Notes: a model not told the origin generated them from the letters alone. Positions 31,754 to 44,250 are shown, numbered from the stretch's first letter. The stretch is 64,000 nt of DNA from Pontitalea aquivivens (GCF_046507575.1 NZ_JBKFEY010000016.1:1-64000); one strand, 5' to 3'. Numbers and translations are program-made.

Positions 31754-33571
31754 TCACTCGGCCTTGGACATGCGCTTGCGTTCGTGCGGGTCCAGGTAGC
31801 GTTTGCGCAGCCGGACGATCTTGGGCGTGACCTCGACCAGTTCGTCATCGTCGATATAGGCGATGGCTTCTTCCAGGCTCATCCGGACCGGGGGGGTCAG
31901 GCGCACGGCCTCATCCGTGCCCGAAGCGCGGACGTTGGTCAGCTTCTTGCCCTTCAGCGGGTTCACCTCAAGGTCGTTGTCGCGCGAATGCTCGCCGATG
32001 ATCATGCCGGTATAGACCTGTTCCTGCGCGCCGATGAACAGTTTGCCGCGCTCTTCCAGGTTCCACAGCGCATAGGCCACCGAGACGCCATTTTCCATCG
32101 AGATCAGCACGCCCTGACGGCGGCCCTGGATCGGTCCCTTGTAGGGCGCCCAGTCGTGGAAGATGCGGTTCAGAACGCCATTGCCGCGCGTGTCGGTCAT
32201 GAATTCGCCCTGATAGCCGATCAGCCCGCGTGACGGCACATGGGCCACGATCCGGGTCTTGCCGTGGCCTGCGGGGCGCATTTCCACCAGGTCGCCCTTG
32301 CGCGGGCCGGTCAGTTTCTCGATCACGGCGCCGGAATATTCGTCATCCACATCGACGATGACTTCCTCGATCGGCTCCAGACGCTCGCCGCCTTCCTCGC
32401 GGAAGATCACGCGCGGGCGCGAGATCGACAGCTCGAACCCCTCGCGGCGCATGTTCTCGATCAGGACGCCCATTTGCAATTCGCCGCGTCCCGAGACCAC
32501 GAAGGCATCGCCCGAGGGTGTATCCTCGACCCGGATCGCCACGTTCGATTCGGCCTCTTTCAGCAGGCGTTCCCGGATCACGCGCGACTGCACCTTGTTG
32601 CCGTCCCGCCCTGCCAGCGGGCTGTCATTGATGCCGAAGGTGACCGAGATCGTCGGCGGATCGATGGGCTGCGAAGGGATGGCGGTCTCGACATCCAGCG
32701 CGCAAAGGGTATCGGCCACGGTGGCCTTGCTCATCCCCGCGATCGACACGATGTCGCCGGCCACGGCCTCGTCGATCGGTTGCTGCGACAGGCCGCGGAA
32801 GGCCAGGATCTTGGTGCAGCGGAACTGTTCGATCCGCTCGCCGGTGCGCGACAGCGCCTTGAGCGTGTCGCCCACCTTGAGCCGGCCCGATTCCACGCGC
32901 CCCGTCAGGATGCGGCCGATGAAGGGGTCCGCGCCCAGCGTCGTGGCCAGCATCGAGAAGGGCTCGGCCTCGCGCGCGATCTGTCTGGGGGGCTGCACAT
33001 GGCGCACGATCAGGTCGAACAGCGCGGTGAAATCCTTGCGCGGGCCATCCAGCGCCTCATCCGCCCAGCCGCCGATGCCGCTGGCATAGACATGCGGGAA
33101 GTCCAGCTGTTCATCGCTGGCGCCAAGGTTGGCGAAGAGGTCGAAGACCTCGTTCAGCGCGCGGTCAGGCTCGGCCGCGGGCTTGTCGACCTTGTTCAGC
33201 ACGACGATGGGCCGCAGCCCCAGCGCCAGCGCCTTCGAGGTGACGAATTTCGTCTGCGGCATCGGCCCTTCGGCTGCATCCACCAGCAGGCAGACGCCGT
33301 CCACCATGGACAGGATGCGTTCCACCTCGCCGCCGAAATCGGCGTGGCCGGGGGTGTCGACGATGTTGATCCGCGTGCCCTTCCATTCCACCGAGGTCGC
33401 CTTGGCCAGGATGGTGATGCCGCGTTCGCGTTCGATGTCGTTGCTGTCCATCACGCGTTCGGCGACGGCCTGGTTTTCCCGGAAGGCCCCGGATTGTTTC
33501 AGAAGCTGGTCGACCAGCGTGGTCTTGCCGTGGTCAACGTGTGCGATGATCGCAATGTTGCGAAGGTCCAT
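31754..33571 (-). CDS. typA: Ribosome-associated GTPase TypA/BipA
   Basis: A 605-residue translational GTPase related to EF-G that binds ribosomes and aids assembly and stress adaptation. G-motifs are intact: AHVDHGKTTLVD (residues 10-21), DTPGHADFGGEV, NKVDKPAA. Beta-barrel domain II and the BipA-specific C-terminal domain (RGLIGYQGEFMTDTRGNGVLN) follow. The length equals the family norm. It is monocistronic and ends beside the family A palindrome. Confidence 0.97.
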   Translation of the reverse strand: MDLRNIAIIAHVDHGKTTLVDQLLKQSGAFRENQAVAERVMDSNDIERERGITILAKATSVEWKGTRINIVDTPGHADFGGEVERILSMVDGVCLLVDAAEGPMPQTKFVTSKALALGLRPIVVLNKVDKPAAEPDRALNEVFDLFANLGASDEQLDFPHVYASGIGGWADEALDGPRKDFTALFDLIVRHVQPPRQIAREAEPFSMLATTLGADPFIGRILTGRVESGRLKVGDTLKALSRTGERIEQFRCTKILAFRGLSQQPIDEAVAGDIVSIAGMSKATVADTLCALDVETAIPSQPIDPPTISVTFGINDSPLAGRDGNKVQSRVIRERLLKEAESNVAIRVEDTPSGDAFVVSGRGELQMGVLIENMRREGFELSISRPRVIFREEGGERLEPIEEVIVDVDDEYSGAVIEKLTGPRKGDLVEMRPAGHGKTRIVAHVPSRGLIGYQGEFMTDTRGNGVLNRIFHDWAPYKGPIQGRRQGVLISMENGVSVAYALWNLEERGKLFIGAQEQVYTGMIIGEHSRDNDLEVNPLKGKKLTNVRASGTDEAVRLTPPVRMSLEEAIAYIDDDELVEVTPKIVRLRKRYLDPHERKRMSKAE

Positions 33572-33632
33572 TCGTATCCGCCGTTTTATGCTGCGCCGCC
33601 GCGCATAGTCGAAAACGGTCGCAAAGACCAGA

Positions 33633-33968
33633 CTAATGCGTGGCCGAACCGGAAAAGACGTTGATGACGACGATGCCGGCGATGATCAGCGTGATGCCCA
33701 GCAGTGCGGCGCCATCCAGAACCTGGCCAAAGAACAGCCGCCCCGCGCCCGCGATCAGGATGATCCCGATCCCCGACCACAGCGCATAGGTAACGCCCAG
33801 CGGCAGATCGCGCAACACCAGCGCGAAGAACCAGAAGGCCGCGCCGAACCCCACGAATACCCCGACCGAGGGCCAGAACCGTGTGAATTGCTGACTGGCC
33901 TGCAGGCAGGTCGAGCCGAAGGTCTCGAACAGGACGGCGATCAGCAAAAACAGATAGGTCTTGGCCAT
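33633..33968 (-). CDS. SMR-family small multidrug transporter
   Basis: A 111-residue protein with four membrane segments, matching the small multidrug resistance family. The essential membrane glutamate is present in AVLFETFGSTCLQAS (about residue 15), and GVTYALWSGIGI matches the family's helix 3 signature. As a dimer it would exchange protons for cations or guanidinium-type compounds. Its ATG follows the stop of the YitT-like gene by one base, so the two are co-transcribed. Confidence 0.9.
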   Translation of the reverse strand: MAKTYLFLLIAVLFETFGSTCLQASQQFTRFWPSVGVFVGFGAAFWFFALVLRDLPLGVTYALWSGIGIILIAGAGRLFFGQVLDGAALLGITLIIAGIVVINVFSGSATH

Positions 33969-33969
33969 G

Positions 33970-34578
33970 TCACGTCGCGATGTAGCGGTCGCGCCGGTGA
34001 TTGATGGCGATCACCATGTTCAGCACCAGCGCCCCCAGAAAGGACCAGGCCACGGTCTGCACGTCGCGCAGGCCAAGGGCCAGCAAAAACACCGCCACAT
34101 CGAACAGCAGCTGGGTCCAGCCGGCGCGAAAGCCGGTTTTGTCCTGCAGGTACAGCGCCACGATCCCCACACCGCCCAGGCTTGCCCCGTGGCGAAACAG
34201 CGCCAGCAGCGCCGCCCCCGAGACAAACCCGAACAGCACCGCGCCCGCGCCCGGATGCAGCAGATCAAAGCTGACAAGGCGCGGCAGGATCATCGTGCCC
34301 GCCGACATCAGCGCCACCGCCGCAAAGGTCTTGGCCACGAAGGCCCCGCCCATGCGCCGGTAGCCAAGCCAGTAGAAGGGCAGGTTGATCACGAAGAAAA
34401 CCGCGCCAAAGCTCCAGCCGGTGGTGTAGGAAATCAGCACCGCCAGCCCCGCCGTCTGGCCGGTCACCAGCCCCAGATGCGTCAGGATCACGATGCCGAA
34501 GGCGGCCATTGCGGCGCCGTAGGCAATGCCCTGGGCGTCGTCCAGCAGGCTGTGTCTGTTTGCGCCATCCCCGGCCAT
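33970..34578 (-). CDS. YitT-family membrane protein
   Basis: A 202-residue protein with five or six hydrophobic segments, of the YitT/DUF161 family. Typical segments are GIAYGAAMAAFGIVILTHLGLVTGQTAG near the N-terminus and GASLGGVGIVALYLQDKTG in the middle. Transport function is suspected for the family but no substrate is established. It precedes the SMR transporter gene in one operon. The neighbouring interval on its 5' side holds the IS30 remnant. Confidence 0.82.
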   Translation of the reverse strand: MAGDGANRHSLLDDAQGIAYGAAMAAFGIVILTHLGLVTGQTAGLAVLISYTTGWSFGAVFFVINLPFYWLGYRRMGGAFVAKTFAAVALMSAGTMILPRLVSFDLLHPGAGAVLFGFVSGAALLALFRHGASLGGVGIVALYLQDKTGFRAGWTQLLFDVAVFLLALGLRDVQTVAWSFLGALVLNMVIAINHRRDRYIAT

Positions 34579-34749
34579 GGTTCCCGTCCCCGACTTTCCA
34601 GCCCCCTGTCAATCATTTCATCCCCCCCGGTGCAAGGGGCAGGTCCGGGATCCGCGCGCGGCGGGGGCCGGGGACCACGCGGCGGGGCAGGGATTGCCAA
34701 GGCCTTCGCAGTGCGCCGGGCGGCTGCCGCAGGGGCCTGGGTGTGAGCG

Positions 34750-35000
34750 ATACCTGAACTGCGGCTCCTATTGCCTGCGAGGGTAGGGCGGCGGCCGATC
34801 TCCTCCATCATTTTCTCTTGGAAGACCTCTGTTGGGGTCTTCCAGCCCAGACACTTCCGGGGCGTATTGTTGAGCTGATCGCAGAGCTTCTTGCGTTCGT
34901 GATCCGTCATCTTGTTGATGTCGCGCTTGCGGGGCAGCCATCTGCTGACGCGCCGGTTGGTGTTTTCCACCGTGCCTTTCTGCCAGGGCTCGGCGTGGTC
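34750..35000 (-). pseudogene. IS30-family transposase remnant
   Basis: The minus strand reads DHAEPWQKGTVENTNRRVSR then WLPRKRDINKMTDHERKKLC and TPRKCLGWKTPTEVF, the C-terminal end of an IS30-type DDE transposase including the catalytic Glu region (WQKGTVEN). The N-terminal three quarters, the other catalytic residues and one inverted repeat are missing. Homology stops sharply near 35000, where the remains of another gene begin. Confidence 0.85.
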
Positions 35001-35005
35001 GCACG

Positions 35006-35137
35006 CTGCCCCTGACCATCACCATGCCACATGGCTGCAATCTGAAGGAGCAGACGGAAGAAAAGCAGCTGATCGGCGAGAAGTATCTGCGCCGGTGGGG
35101 AGTTGTGGTCGATGACCCGATCCTCATCGACGATTGA
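35006..35137 (+). pseudogene. Gene fragment truncated at IS30 scar
   Basis: An open frame of 43 codons ending LKEQTEEKQLIGEKYLRRWG then VVVDDPILIDD. It has the look of a protein C-terminus, with no ribosome site near its only ATG (35024). Its 5' end meets the IS30 remnant, so it is probably a decapitated gene. It overlaps the next open frame. Family unknown. Confidence 0.45.
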
Positions 35138-36095
35138 TGGGCGGTCTGCCCGGCTTTTCGTCAGCATCGTCGAGACGAAAGGCGCGCGTATCGCCGGGGC
35201 CGTCCTTCACGACTATCACGTGGCCAGCGCCACCCCTTTGATCGGCGCTGGTCTGGTGCCGGACGCGCCGGTCCCGGTTGCCACCTCTCTGGTTGGCCAT
35301 GAGGACGAGCCGGTAAATCCGGAATGGTCGCCAGAGCAGCGCGCCTGCGGATATTTCAGCCCGGCAGCGGGATGGGTAACCGTCGACAACGAACGCCTGC
35401 AGGTTTTCCGCTTCGATGCCAACGCGTTCCTCGGTCGGCTGACATCTCGCCTTGACCTGCCGCGCTTCGCCCGCCCGGCAGAACGTATTCCGGGCCTTCT
35501 ATCGGATTTGGGCGACGTCAGACTGCCCGGGCGCGGTGCCCGTGTCCCAATCTGGTATGCGAGACGGCTGACGGATCGCGATACCTGGCAGCAGGTCGCC
35601 AACTACCTCGGGGGGCGTCCGCCCGCAGATTTCAGGGTGGTGGTGACCACCTCGGCGACCCGTGATCTCGCTGAGGCGGACCTGTCCCGGTATCAGTTCA
35701 TCGCGCTGGGGGATCTGGAAGCTGGCGGTGCGGCACTGGTCATCGAGCCAACCTATCTGGCCGCCCAGCTGAAGGCCGGCACGGCGACCCATGCAGGCGA
35801 TCCCGTGCGCCACGCCGCCGGGTTCCGTCATCTGTGGGTGGGCGCACGGGAGTTCAAGTTTGGTGGCGACAAGAGGCGGCAAATTGTCGAGTACCTCTTC
35901 AACGCATGGGACGGTGGCGAGAAGAGCGTCAGCACCGAAGTCATGTTTGCCGATCTCGAATACGATGTCTCTAGCCGCATGCGGGACATATTCAAGGGCC
36001 ACCCCGATTGGCGCGATCTGATCGAGACGACGGGGGGATCCTGTCGGCTTCGCATCAGGGAGCTTCTGGAGGCCGAAAGTCCTAACGCCGGTTGA
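35112..36095 (+). CDS. Accessory protein, unknown
   Basis: A 327-residue soluble protein (from MTRSSSTIDGRSARLFVSIV). The middle part (about 120-250) is alpha/beta with FRVVVTTSATRDL and FIALGDLEAGGAALVIEP. The last 70 residues look like a winged helix (DKRRQIVEYLFNAWDGGEKS, then a KGHPDWRDLIE segment and CRLRI). I do not recognise the family. It lies between an IS30 remnant and decayed sequence, and its base composition and codon use look less GC-biased than neighbours, suggesting horizontal origin. The start is uncertain because the reading frame overlaps the upstream gene fragment. Confidence 0.6.
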   Translation: MTRSSSTIDGRSARLFVSIVETKGARIAGAVLHDYHVASATPLIGAGLVPDAPVPVATSLVGHEDEPVNPEWSPEQRACGYFSPAAGWVTVDNERLQVFRFDANAFLGRLTSRLDLPRFARPAERIPGLLSDLGDVRLPGRGARVPIWYARRLTDRDTWQQVANYLGGRPPADFRVVVTTSATRDLAEADLSRYQFIALGDLEAGGAALVIEPTYLAAQLKAGTATHAGDPVRHAAGFRHLWVGAREFKFGGDKRRQIVEYLFNAWDGGEKSVSTEVMFADLEYDVSSRMRDIFKGHPDWRDLIETTGGSCRLRIRELLEAESPNAG

Positions 36096-36526
36096 TTGCG
36101 CTGTCGGTGAAACGGCGCATGTTCCGTGACCTGGTCGAACAGCGGTGCCACGCGGGATAGTGCACGGCGCTCTGGAACAGCGCGCACTGAAAACGTTGCG
36201 CTATTCTAGATCTGCCGCGAAAACGACAGTCTTCGTCTAATGCGGCTCCGTAATGCTTTGCACGATGGGCGCTGCCCAGATCGGCAGGCTGCCGCTGTTA
36301 CGAACGAGATCCTTTTTCACGGCATCTGGCAGCTTGCGCTTCCGCGTGGTCGCAACCCGTGTGTCCAACGCTGCTATTGGTCCAAGCCACCGCAGTGGCT
36401 GCGCGACGGGCGCAGAGGTTTTACCCGCCCATGCCATCACACTTGGACCTGCATGCCGCAGCCGCAGGGTCCGATTGCCGATCTTCACGAACCCCATCGT
36501 CCGATGTCGGCGTGAGGGGGCGGAAC
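36096..36526. other. Gene-free decayed interval
   Basis: About 430 bases between the unknown accessory gene and a frameshifted phage-like gene. Open frames of 86 and 91 codons exist on opposite strands over the same bases (36237-36515), but neither has a recognisable domain or ribosome site. I see no RNA gene or clear repeat. Confidence 0.5.
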
Positions 36527-36835
36527 ATGACGATTTCCAACCACATCACCCTGGCTGATATTCACCGTATGCCGGTGGGCCAGATCGCGGCGCTGCCCGC
36601 TGATCAGCTCGCGCTGCTGAAAGGCGCGGCGGACGAGCCGCTGACGCAGGCGAGGTCGGTCGCGGAATGGCTCGACGACGCGATCTCGCTAATACGCGGA
36701 CCGCGCCCAGGACACCCGCCAGGAGGCGGGCAAGGACAGCTGTGGCGAGCGTCGCACCGGACGATCTGGTCGCAGCGCGCGAAGACGACGTGCTGGAACT
36801 CACCCGCAGCCAAAAGACCAAGTTGCCGCAGCTGA
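36527..36835 (+). pseudogene. Frameshifted phage-like small protein gene
   Basis: From ATG 36527 the frame reads MTISNHITLADIHRMPVGQI then AALPADQLALLKGAADEPL and AEWLDDAISL, resembling the N-terminus of small proteins in Rhodobacteraceae phage-like regions. At 36692 the frame breaks: the next frame continues YADRAQDTRQEAGKDSCGE, the expected continuation. The original frame runs on only into low-complexity residues. It is an inactivated gene with its 3' part further eroded. Confidence 0.6.
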
Positions 36836-36962
36836 CCGAGGACCAGGCCGGGCACCCGCGCGGGCATGCGGCCTATCCGGTCAGGTGGCCCTGTCCCGCA
36901 GCGACGGAATGTCGTTTCGGGGTCACGCGCAACCGGCTGTCTTGCCGCCCGGCATGACAAGA

Positions 36963-36987
36963 AAAGGCCCCGCCGTGGCGGGGCCTT
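36963..36987 (-). terminator. Terminator of acnA
   Basis: On the minus strand GGCCCCGCC-AC-GGCGGGGCC is followed by TTTTC, 20 bases after the acnA stop. Strong intrinsic terminator, usable on both strands. Confidence 0.85.
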
Positions 36988-37005
36988 TCGGTTCGTGCGG
37001 GCCGG

Positions 37006-39756
<2,751 letters not shown>

Positions 39757-40033
39757 AGGATGGCCTCCCTTGGGCAAATAGGGTCTCGCTGCGGGGCTTT
39801 TGCCCGATCGGGCAGAGTCGATCAAGGGGGGCGGTGCGATTTTGTATACCATTGTGCACAGTTTTTGCCGCCCCGAACCGCCCCCGCCCCCGAACCACGG
39901 CTGAACTGCCCCCGAACTGCTGCGGCCGTCCCGGCGGCAGGGCTGCCACGGGGCGGATAAAATCGCAAAACCTTGATTGGCAAAGCCCCGGGGCGCGGCT
40001 TAGGAAGTAAGGCGACCAGAAGAAAGAGGCGAC

Positions 40034-41047
40034 ATGAAACGCGCGATCATCAGCGCCGCGATCGGGGTTTGGATAGGGCTCGGACTGGGGCCCGGCATGG
40101 GGCCCGGCATGGTGGGGGGGGCGTTCGGCCCGGGCCTGTCGGTGGCAGGGGGGGCTGCCCGGGCGCAGGTCGCCCCCGATGTGACGCTGGAAAGCCTGGC
40201 CCCGCTTGAACAACAGGCGCCAGCCGCGCCGCTGGACAGTGCCGCCCGCGCGGTTGATGATGGCGCCGCAGCAACGGGCGGGACCGCAGCGGATCCCCCT
40301 GGCAATCCGGGTCTTTCCGGCGCCGCGCGGGCGATGGAACCCGAGGTGGCCGCCCCGGTGGCTGTTGCGCCCGCCGACAGCGCGCCGCTTGCCCTGGCGC
40401 CGGTGGTGATCGAACTGTTCACCTCGCAGGGCTGTTCGGCCTGTCCGCCCGCCGATGCGCTGCTGGCCCAGATCGCCTCGCGTGACGATGTGATCGCGCT
40501 GGCACTGCATGTCGATTACTGGGATTACCTGGGCTGGGAAGACCCCTTTGCCCAGCCCGCCTTTACCGCGCGCCAGAAGGCCTATGCCCGGGCCGCGGGC
40601 GAGCGGTCGATCTATACCCCGCAGATGATCGTGGGCGGGGCCGAACGGGTGGTGGGCGCGCGCCCCGCCGAACTGACGGCCCTGATCGAGGCGCATCGCG
40701 CCGTCGCCCCGCGTGTGCAGATGCGCCACCGCCTGGAATCCGGGCGCCACATTCTCGAACTGCGGGCCGATCCGCCGCTGGACACCGGCGCGGTGGTGCA
40801 GATCGTGCGCTATGCGCCGCAGGCCCGGGTTGAAATCCTGCGCGGCGAAAACGCGGGCAAGATCGTCGATTACGCCAATGTCGTCACCGCCTGGCATGCG
40901 GTGGCCGAATGGGACGGGCGGATGCCGCTGAAGCTGACCGCGACGATCGAGGGTGAGGAACCTGCCGTCGTGATCGTGCAATCGGCGCGGCCGGGCAAGA
41001 CCGGCCCGGTGCCGGGGCACATCCTGTCGGCCGGGCGCCTGAACTAG
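40034..41047 (+). CDS. DUF1223 thioredoxin-like exported protein
   Basis: A 337-residue protein. It starts with a probable signal peptide (KRAIISAAIGVWIGLGLG...), then an Ala/Pro-rich low-complexity linker (about 40-115). The DUF1223 domain follows, with a thioredoxin-like fold and a CxxC motif in ELFTSQGCSACPPADALL (about residues 131-148). YTPQMIVGG matches the family cis-proline region. The family has no established substrate; a periplasmic thiol-redox role is plausible. The gene is monocistronic and divergent from acnA. Confidence 0.85.
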   Translation: MKRAIISAAIGVWIGLGLGPGMGPGMVGGAFGPGLSVAGGAARAQVAPDVTLESLAPLEQQAPAAPLDSAARAVDDGAAATGGTAADPPGNPGLSGAARAMEPEVAAPVAVAPADSAPLALAPVVIELFTSQGCSACPPADALLAQIASRDDVIALALHVDYWDYLGWEDPFAQPAFTARQKAYARAAGERSIYTPQMIVGGAERVVGARPAELTALIEAHRAVAPRVQMRHRLESGRHILELRADPPLDTGAVVQIVRYAPQARVEILRGENAGKIVDYANVVTAWHAVAEWDGRMPLKLTATIEGEEPAVVIVQSARPGKTGPVPGHILSAGRLN

Positions 41048-41065
41048 CGCCCGCGGGAACCAGGA

Positions 41066-41962
41066 TCAGGCTGACCCGCCATTCGCGCGGGTCCGCGCCC
41101 GGGCTTCGGCGGTTTCGCGCGCCCAGACATACAGCCCGGCGGCCACGATGATCGTGGCGCCCAGCACCGTCCAGCGATCGGGAAACTGGTCGAAGAACAT
41201 CCAGCCCCAAAGGCTTGCAAAGATCAGCCCGACATAGCCGAACGGCGCGATGACCGAGGCGGGCGCCAACGAAAAGGCCCGGATCAGGCACAATTGCGCC
41301 AGGGTGCCCAGCAGCCCCACCGCCACAAATCCCCACAGATCGCCCATCGCGATCGGCCGCCACAGCGACGGCAGCAGCGCCGTGCCGATTACCGTGCCGA
41401 ACAGTGCGGTATAGAACAACGAGGTCCACAGGCTTTCCCGGTCGCCCACCACACGCGTCAGCAGCGCAAAGCCCGCATAGCAAAAGGCGGTGGCCAGCGG
41501 CAGCAGGGCGGCGGGCTGAAACACCCCCAGCCCCGGGCGGATCACGATCAGCGCGCCGATCAGTGCGGCGGCCACGCCAAAGGCCCGCCGGGGCCCGATC
41601 CGTTCGCCCAGAAACAGCGCCGCGCCCAGTGTGATCAGCACCGGGTTGATGTCGGTGATCGCGGTCGCCTCGGCCAGGCCGATGAAGGGCAGCGACAGGA
41701 AGAAACAGGCGGTCGCGCCGAATTGCAGCACCGACCGTGCCGCCTGCAGCAGCGGGAAGCGCGTGCGCAGCAGCGCCGTGCCCTTGGGCAACAGGATCAG
41801 GAACACCAGCAGGGCCTGGCCCGCATAGCGTGCCCAGACCACCTGCAGCGGCGCATAGCTGGCCGACAGATGCTTGGCCAGCGCATCCATCAGCGTGAAG
41901 GTCAGCACCGCCGCAAGGCAGAACAGGATGCCCGCCGCCACCGCCGACAGGCGGCCTTGCAT
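41066..41962 (-). CDS. EamA/DMT-family transporter
   Basis: A 298-residue inner-membrane protein with ten hydrophobic segments in two EamA repeats. FTLMDALAKHLSASYAPLQVVWARY is the typical first repeat and FGYVGLIFASLWGWMFFDQFPD the second. The family exports metabolites or drugs; substrate unknown. The ATG at 41962 has no strong ribosome site, and an in-frame start near 42019 would overlap the tkt stop by four bases, so the start is uncertain. It is probably co-transcribed with tkt. Confidence 0.85.
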   Translation of the reverse strand: MQGRLSAVAAGILFCLAAVLTFTLMDALAKHLSASYAPLQVVWARYAGQALLVFLILLPKGTALLRTRFPLLQAARSVLQFGATACFFLSLPFIGLAEATAITDINPVLITLGAALFLGERIGPRRAFGVAAALIGALIVIRPGLGVFQPAALLPLATAFCYAGFALLTRVVGDRESLWTSLFYTALFGTVIGTALLPSLWRPIAMGDLWGFVAVGLLGTLAQLCLIRAFSLAPASVIAPFGYVGLIFASLWGWMFFDQFPDRWTVLGATIIVAAGLYVWARETAEARARTRANGGSA

Positions 41963-42015
41963 GAAAGGGGGGGCTGGTTCCAGCCCCCCCCTGTCATGCG
42001 GCGGTTTTCGCGGTC

Positions 42016-44034
42016 TCACAACAGCGCCTTGACCTTTTCGGCAATGGCCTCGGGCGTGATGCCGAATTCCGCGTAAAGCCGGTCTGCCGGGGCCGAGGCG
42101 CCAAAGCTGTCCATACCGACGAAGCCGGCCTTCGATTCACGCCCCCGTTCGCCCAGCAACCAGCGGTCCCAGGGCTGGCGCACGGCGGCCTCAACGGCCA
42201 CACGCACCGGACCTGCGGGCAGGATCTTGCGCCGGTAGGCTTCGTCCTGCGCCGCGAACAGTTCCATGCAGGGGACCGAGACGACGCGCGTGCCAATGGC
42301 CTGCGCCTGCAGGATGTCGCGCGCCTTCAGCGCGATTTCCACCTCGGAGCCCGAGGCCATCAGGATCGCCTGGCGCTTGCCCGCCGCTTCCTCGATGACA
42401 TAGGCGCCGCGCGCGGTCAGGTTGGCGTTGGAATGGGTCTTGCGCAGGGTCGGCAGGTTTTGCCGCGACAGCGCCAGCACCGAAGGGGTGGACCCGGTGG
42501 TCAGCGCCAGTTCCCACGCCTCGGCGGTTTCCACCACATCGGCGGGGCGGAAGGTCCAGGTGTTGGGCGTGGCGCGACAGATCGCCAGATGTTCCACCGG
42601 CTGGTGGGTCGGGCCATCCTCGCCCAGGCCGATGCTGTCATGCGTCATCACATAGACCGCCGGCACCCCCATCAGCGCCGACAGCCGCATCGCGCCGCGC
42701 GCATAATCGGTAAAGCAGAAGAAGGTGCCGCCATAGGGCCGCGCGCCGCCATGCAGCCAAAGCCCGTTCATCGCCGCCGCCATGCCGTGTTCGCGGATGC
42801 CGTAATGAATGTAGCGCCCCTTGCGGTTGTCGGGGCCAAAGACGCCCAGATCGGCGGTCTTGGTCAGGTTCGACCCGGTCAGGTCGGCGGACCCGCCCAC
42901 GGTTTCCGGCACCACCGGGTTGATCGCGGCCAGCACCATTTCGCTGGCCTTGCGGGTGGCGACCTTGGGGGCGGCCTCGGACTGGGCCTTCTTGAAGGCG
43001 CGGATCGCGCCGGCGAGCTTCTTCGGCGCCTCGCCGGCCATCTGGCGTTCGAACTCGGCGCGTTTTCCGGCGGGCAGGGCGGCCAGGCGCGTTTCCCATT
43101 CCGCGCGGGCGGCGGCACCGCGGGCGCCGATCTTTTCCCATTCGGCCTTGATGTCAGCCGGGATCACGAAGGGGCCATGCGACCAGCCGTAGATTTCCTT
43201 GGTCGCGGCCAGTTCGCTATCGCCGAGCGGTGAGCCGTGGACCGAATAGCTGTCGGCCTTGGTCGGCGCGCCGAAACCGATGATCGTCTTGCAATCGACC
43301 AGAACCGGGCCCCTGGCGGCCCTGGCCGCGGTCAGGGCGCGGTCGATGTCGGCGGGGTCATGGCCGTCGCAGGACAGCACCGTCCAGCCCGAGGCGGCAA
43401 AGCGCGCGCGCTGGTCGGTGCGGTCGGCGATCGACACGCGCCCGTCGATGGTGATGTCGTTGTTGTCCCACAGCACGATCAGGTTCGACAGCTGCTGCAT
43501 GCCGGCCAGGCCGATGGCCTCCTGGCTGATACCCTCCATCAGGCAGCCGTCGCCCGCGATCACCCAGGTGCGGTGGTCGACGATCTTCTTGCCAAAGCGC
43601 GCCTGCAGCGACTGTTCCGCGATCGCCATGCCGACGGCGGTGGCAATGCCCTGACCCAGCGGGCCGGTGGTGGTTTCGACCCCCTCAAGATGGCCATATT
43701 CCGGGTGGCCCGCGGTGCGCGCCCCCCATTGGCGGAAGTTCCTGACCTCATCCAGCGTGGTCTGGCGATAGCCGGTCAGGTGCAAGAGCGCATAAAGCAG
43801 CATCGAGCCATGCCCCGCAGACAGCACAAAGCGGTCGCGGTCGGCCCAGTTCGGGGCGCTTGCGTCGAACTTCAGGTGGTTGCGAAACAGAACGGTCGCC
43901 ACATCGGCCATGCCCATCGGCATGCCGGGATGGCCGGAATTGGCGGCCTGCACCGCATCCATCGCCAGCGCGCGGATGGCGGCGGCAAGCGTCCAGTGGT
44001 CGGGATGGGCGGCACGAAGCTGGGCGATATCCAA
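42016..44034 (-). CDS. tkt: Transketolase
   Basis: A 672-residue thiamine-diphosphate enzyme that moves two-carbon units between sugar phosphates in the pentose phosphate and Calvin cycles. Visible motifs are SGHPGMPMGMADVA, the ThDP motif GDGCLMEGISQEA...NNDITIDG, and IREHGMAAAMNG. I choose the TTG at 44034 because it gives the family N-terminus (LDIAQLRAAHPDHW) and follows AAAGGT at the right distance; an ATG eight codons upstream (44058) is the alternative. It is followed by a DMT transporter gene. The Calvin-cycle paralogue, if any, is not here. Confidence 0.95.
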   Translation of the reverse strand: MDIAQLRAAHPDHWTLAAAIRALAMDAVQAANSGHPGMPMGMADVATVLFRNHLKFDASAPNWADRDRFVLSAGHGSMLLYALLHLTGYRQTTLDEVRNFRQWGARTAGHPEYGHLEGVETTTGPLGQGIATAVGMAIAEQSLQARFGKKIVDHRTWVIAGDGCLMEGISQEAIGLAGMQQLSNLIVLWDNNDITIDGRVSIADRTDQRARFAASGWTVLSCDGHDPADIDRALTAARAARGPVLVDCKTIIGFGAPTKADSYSVHGSPLGDSELAATKEIYGWSHGPFVIPADIKAEWEKIGARGAAARAEWETRLAALPAGKRAEFERQMAGEAPKKLAGAIRAFKKAQSEAAPKVATRKASEMVLAAINPVVPETVGGSADLTGSNLTKTADLGVFGPDNRKGRYIHYGIREHGMAAAMNGLWLHGGARPYGGTFFCFTDYARGAMRLSALMGVPAVYVMTHDSIGLGEDGPTHQPVEHLAICRATPNTWTFRPADVVETAEAWELALTTGSTPSVLALSRQNLPTLRKTHSNANLTARGAYVIEEAAGKRQAILMASGSEVEIALKARDILQAQAIGTRVVSVPCMELFAAQDEAYRRKILPAGPVRVAVEAAVRQPWDRWLLGERGRESKAGFVGMDSFGASAPADRLYAEFGITPEAIAEKVKALL

Positions 44035-44250
44035 GACGGTGACCTTTCGGCTGATCATTCAGGGTTGTCCCCTGATAGCAGCCTGCCGCGCAAGATCAAG
44101 CGCACCCCCCAAGTACTTGATGCAAAAGGGTGGGCTTAGGTGGCGCAGATTGGGTAAGATCGCGGTTGAACGGACGGGGCGCGATTCGCGCCCGTCCCGC
44201 GTGATCCGGGCCGCGCATTTGGCCCGCACCAGAAACCGGAGGCAGGCAGA

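Noticed and set aside
36237..36515. Opposite-strand frames of 86 and 91 codons in the decayed patch
   Set aside because: They overlap each other, lack ribosome sites and resemble no family I know; treated as decayed sequence.
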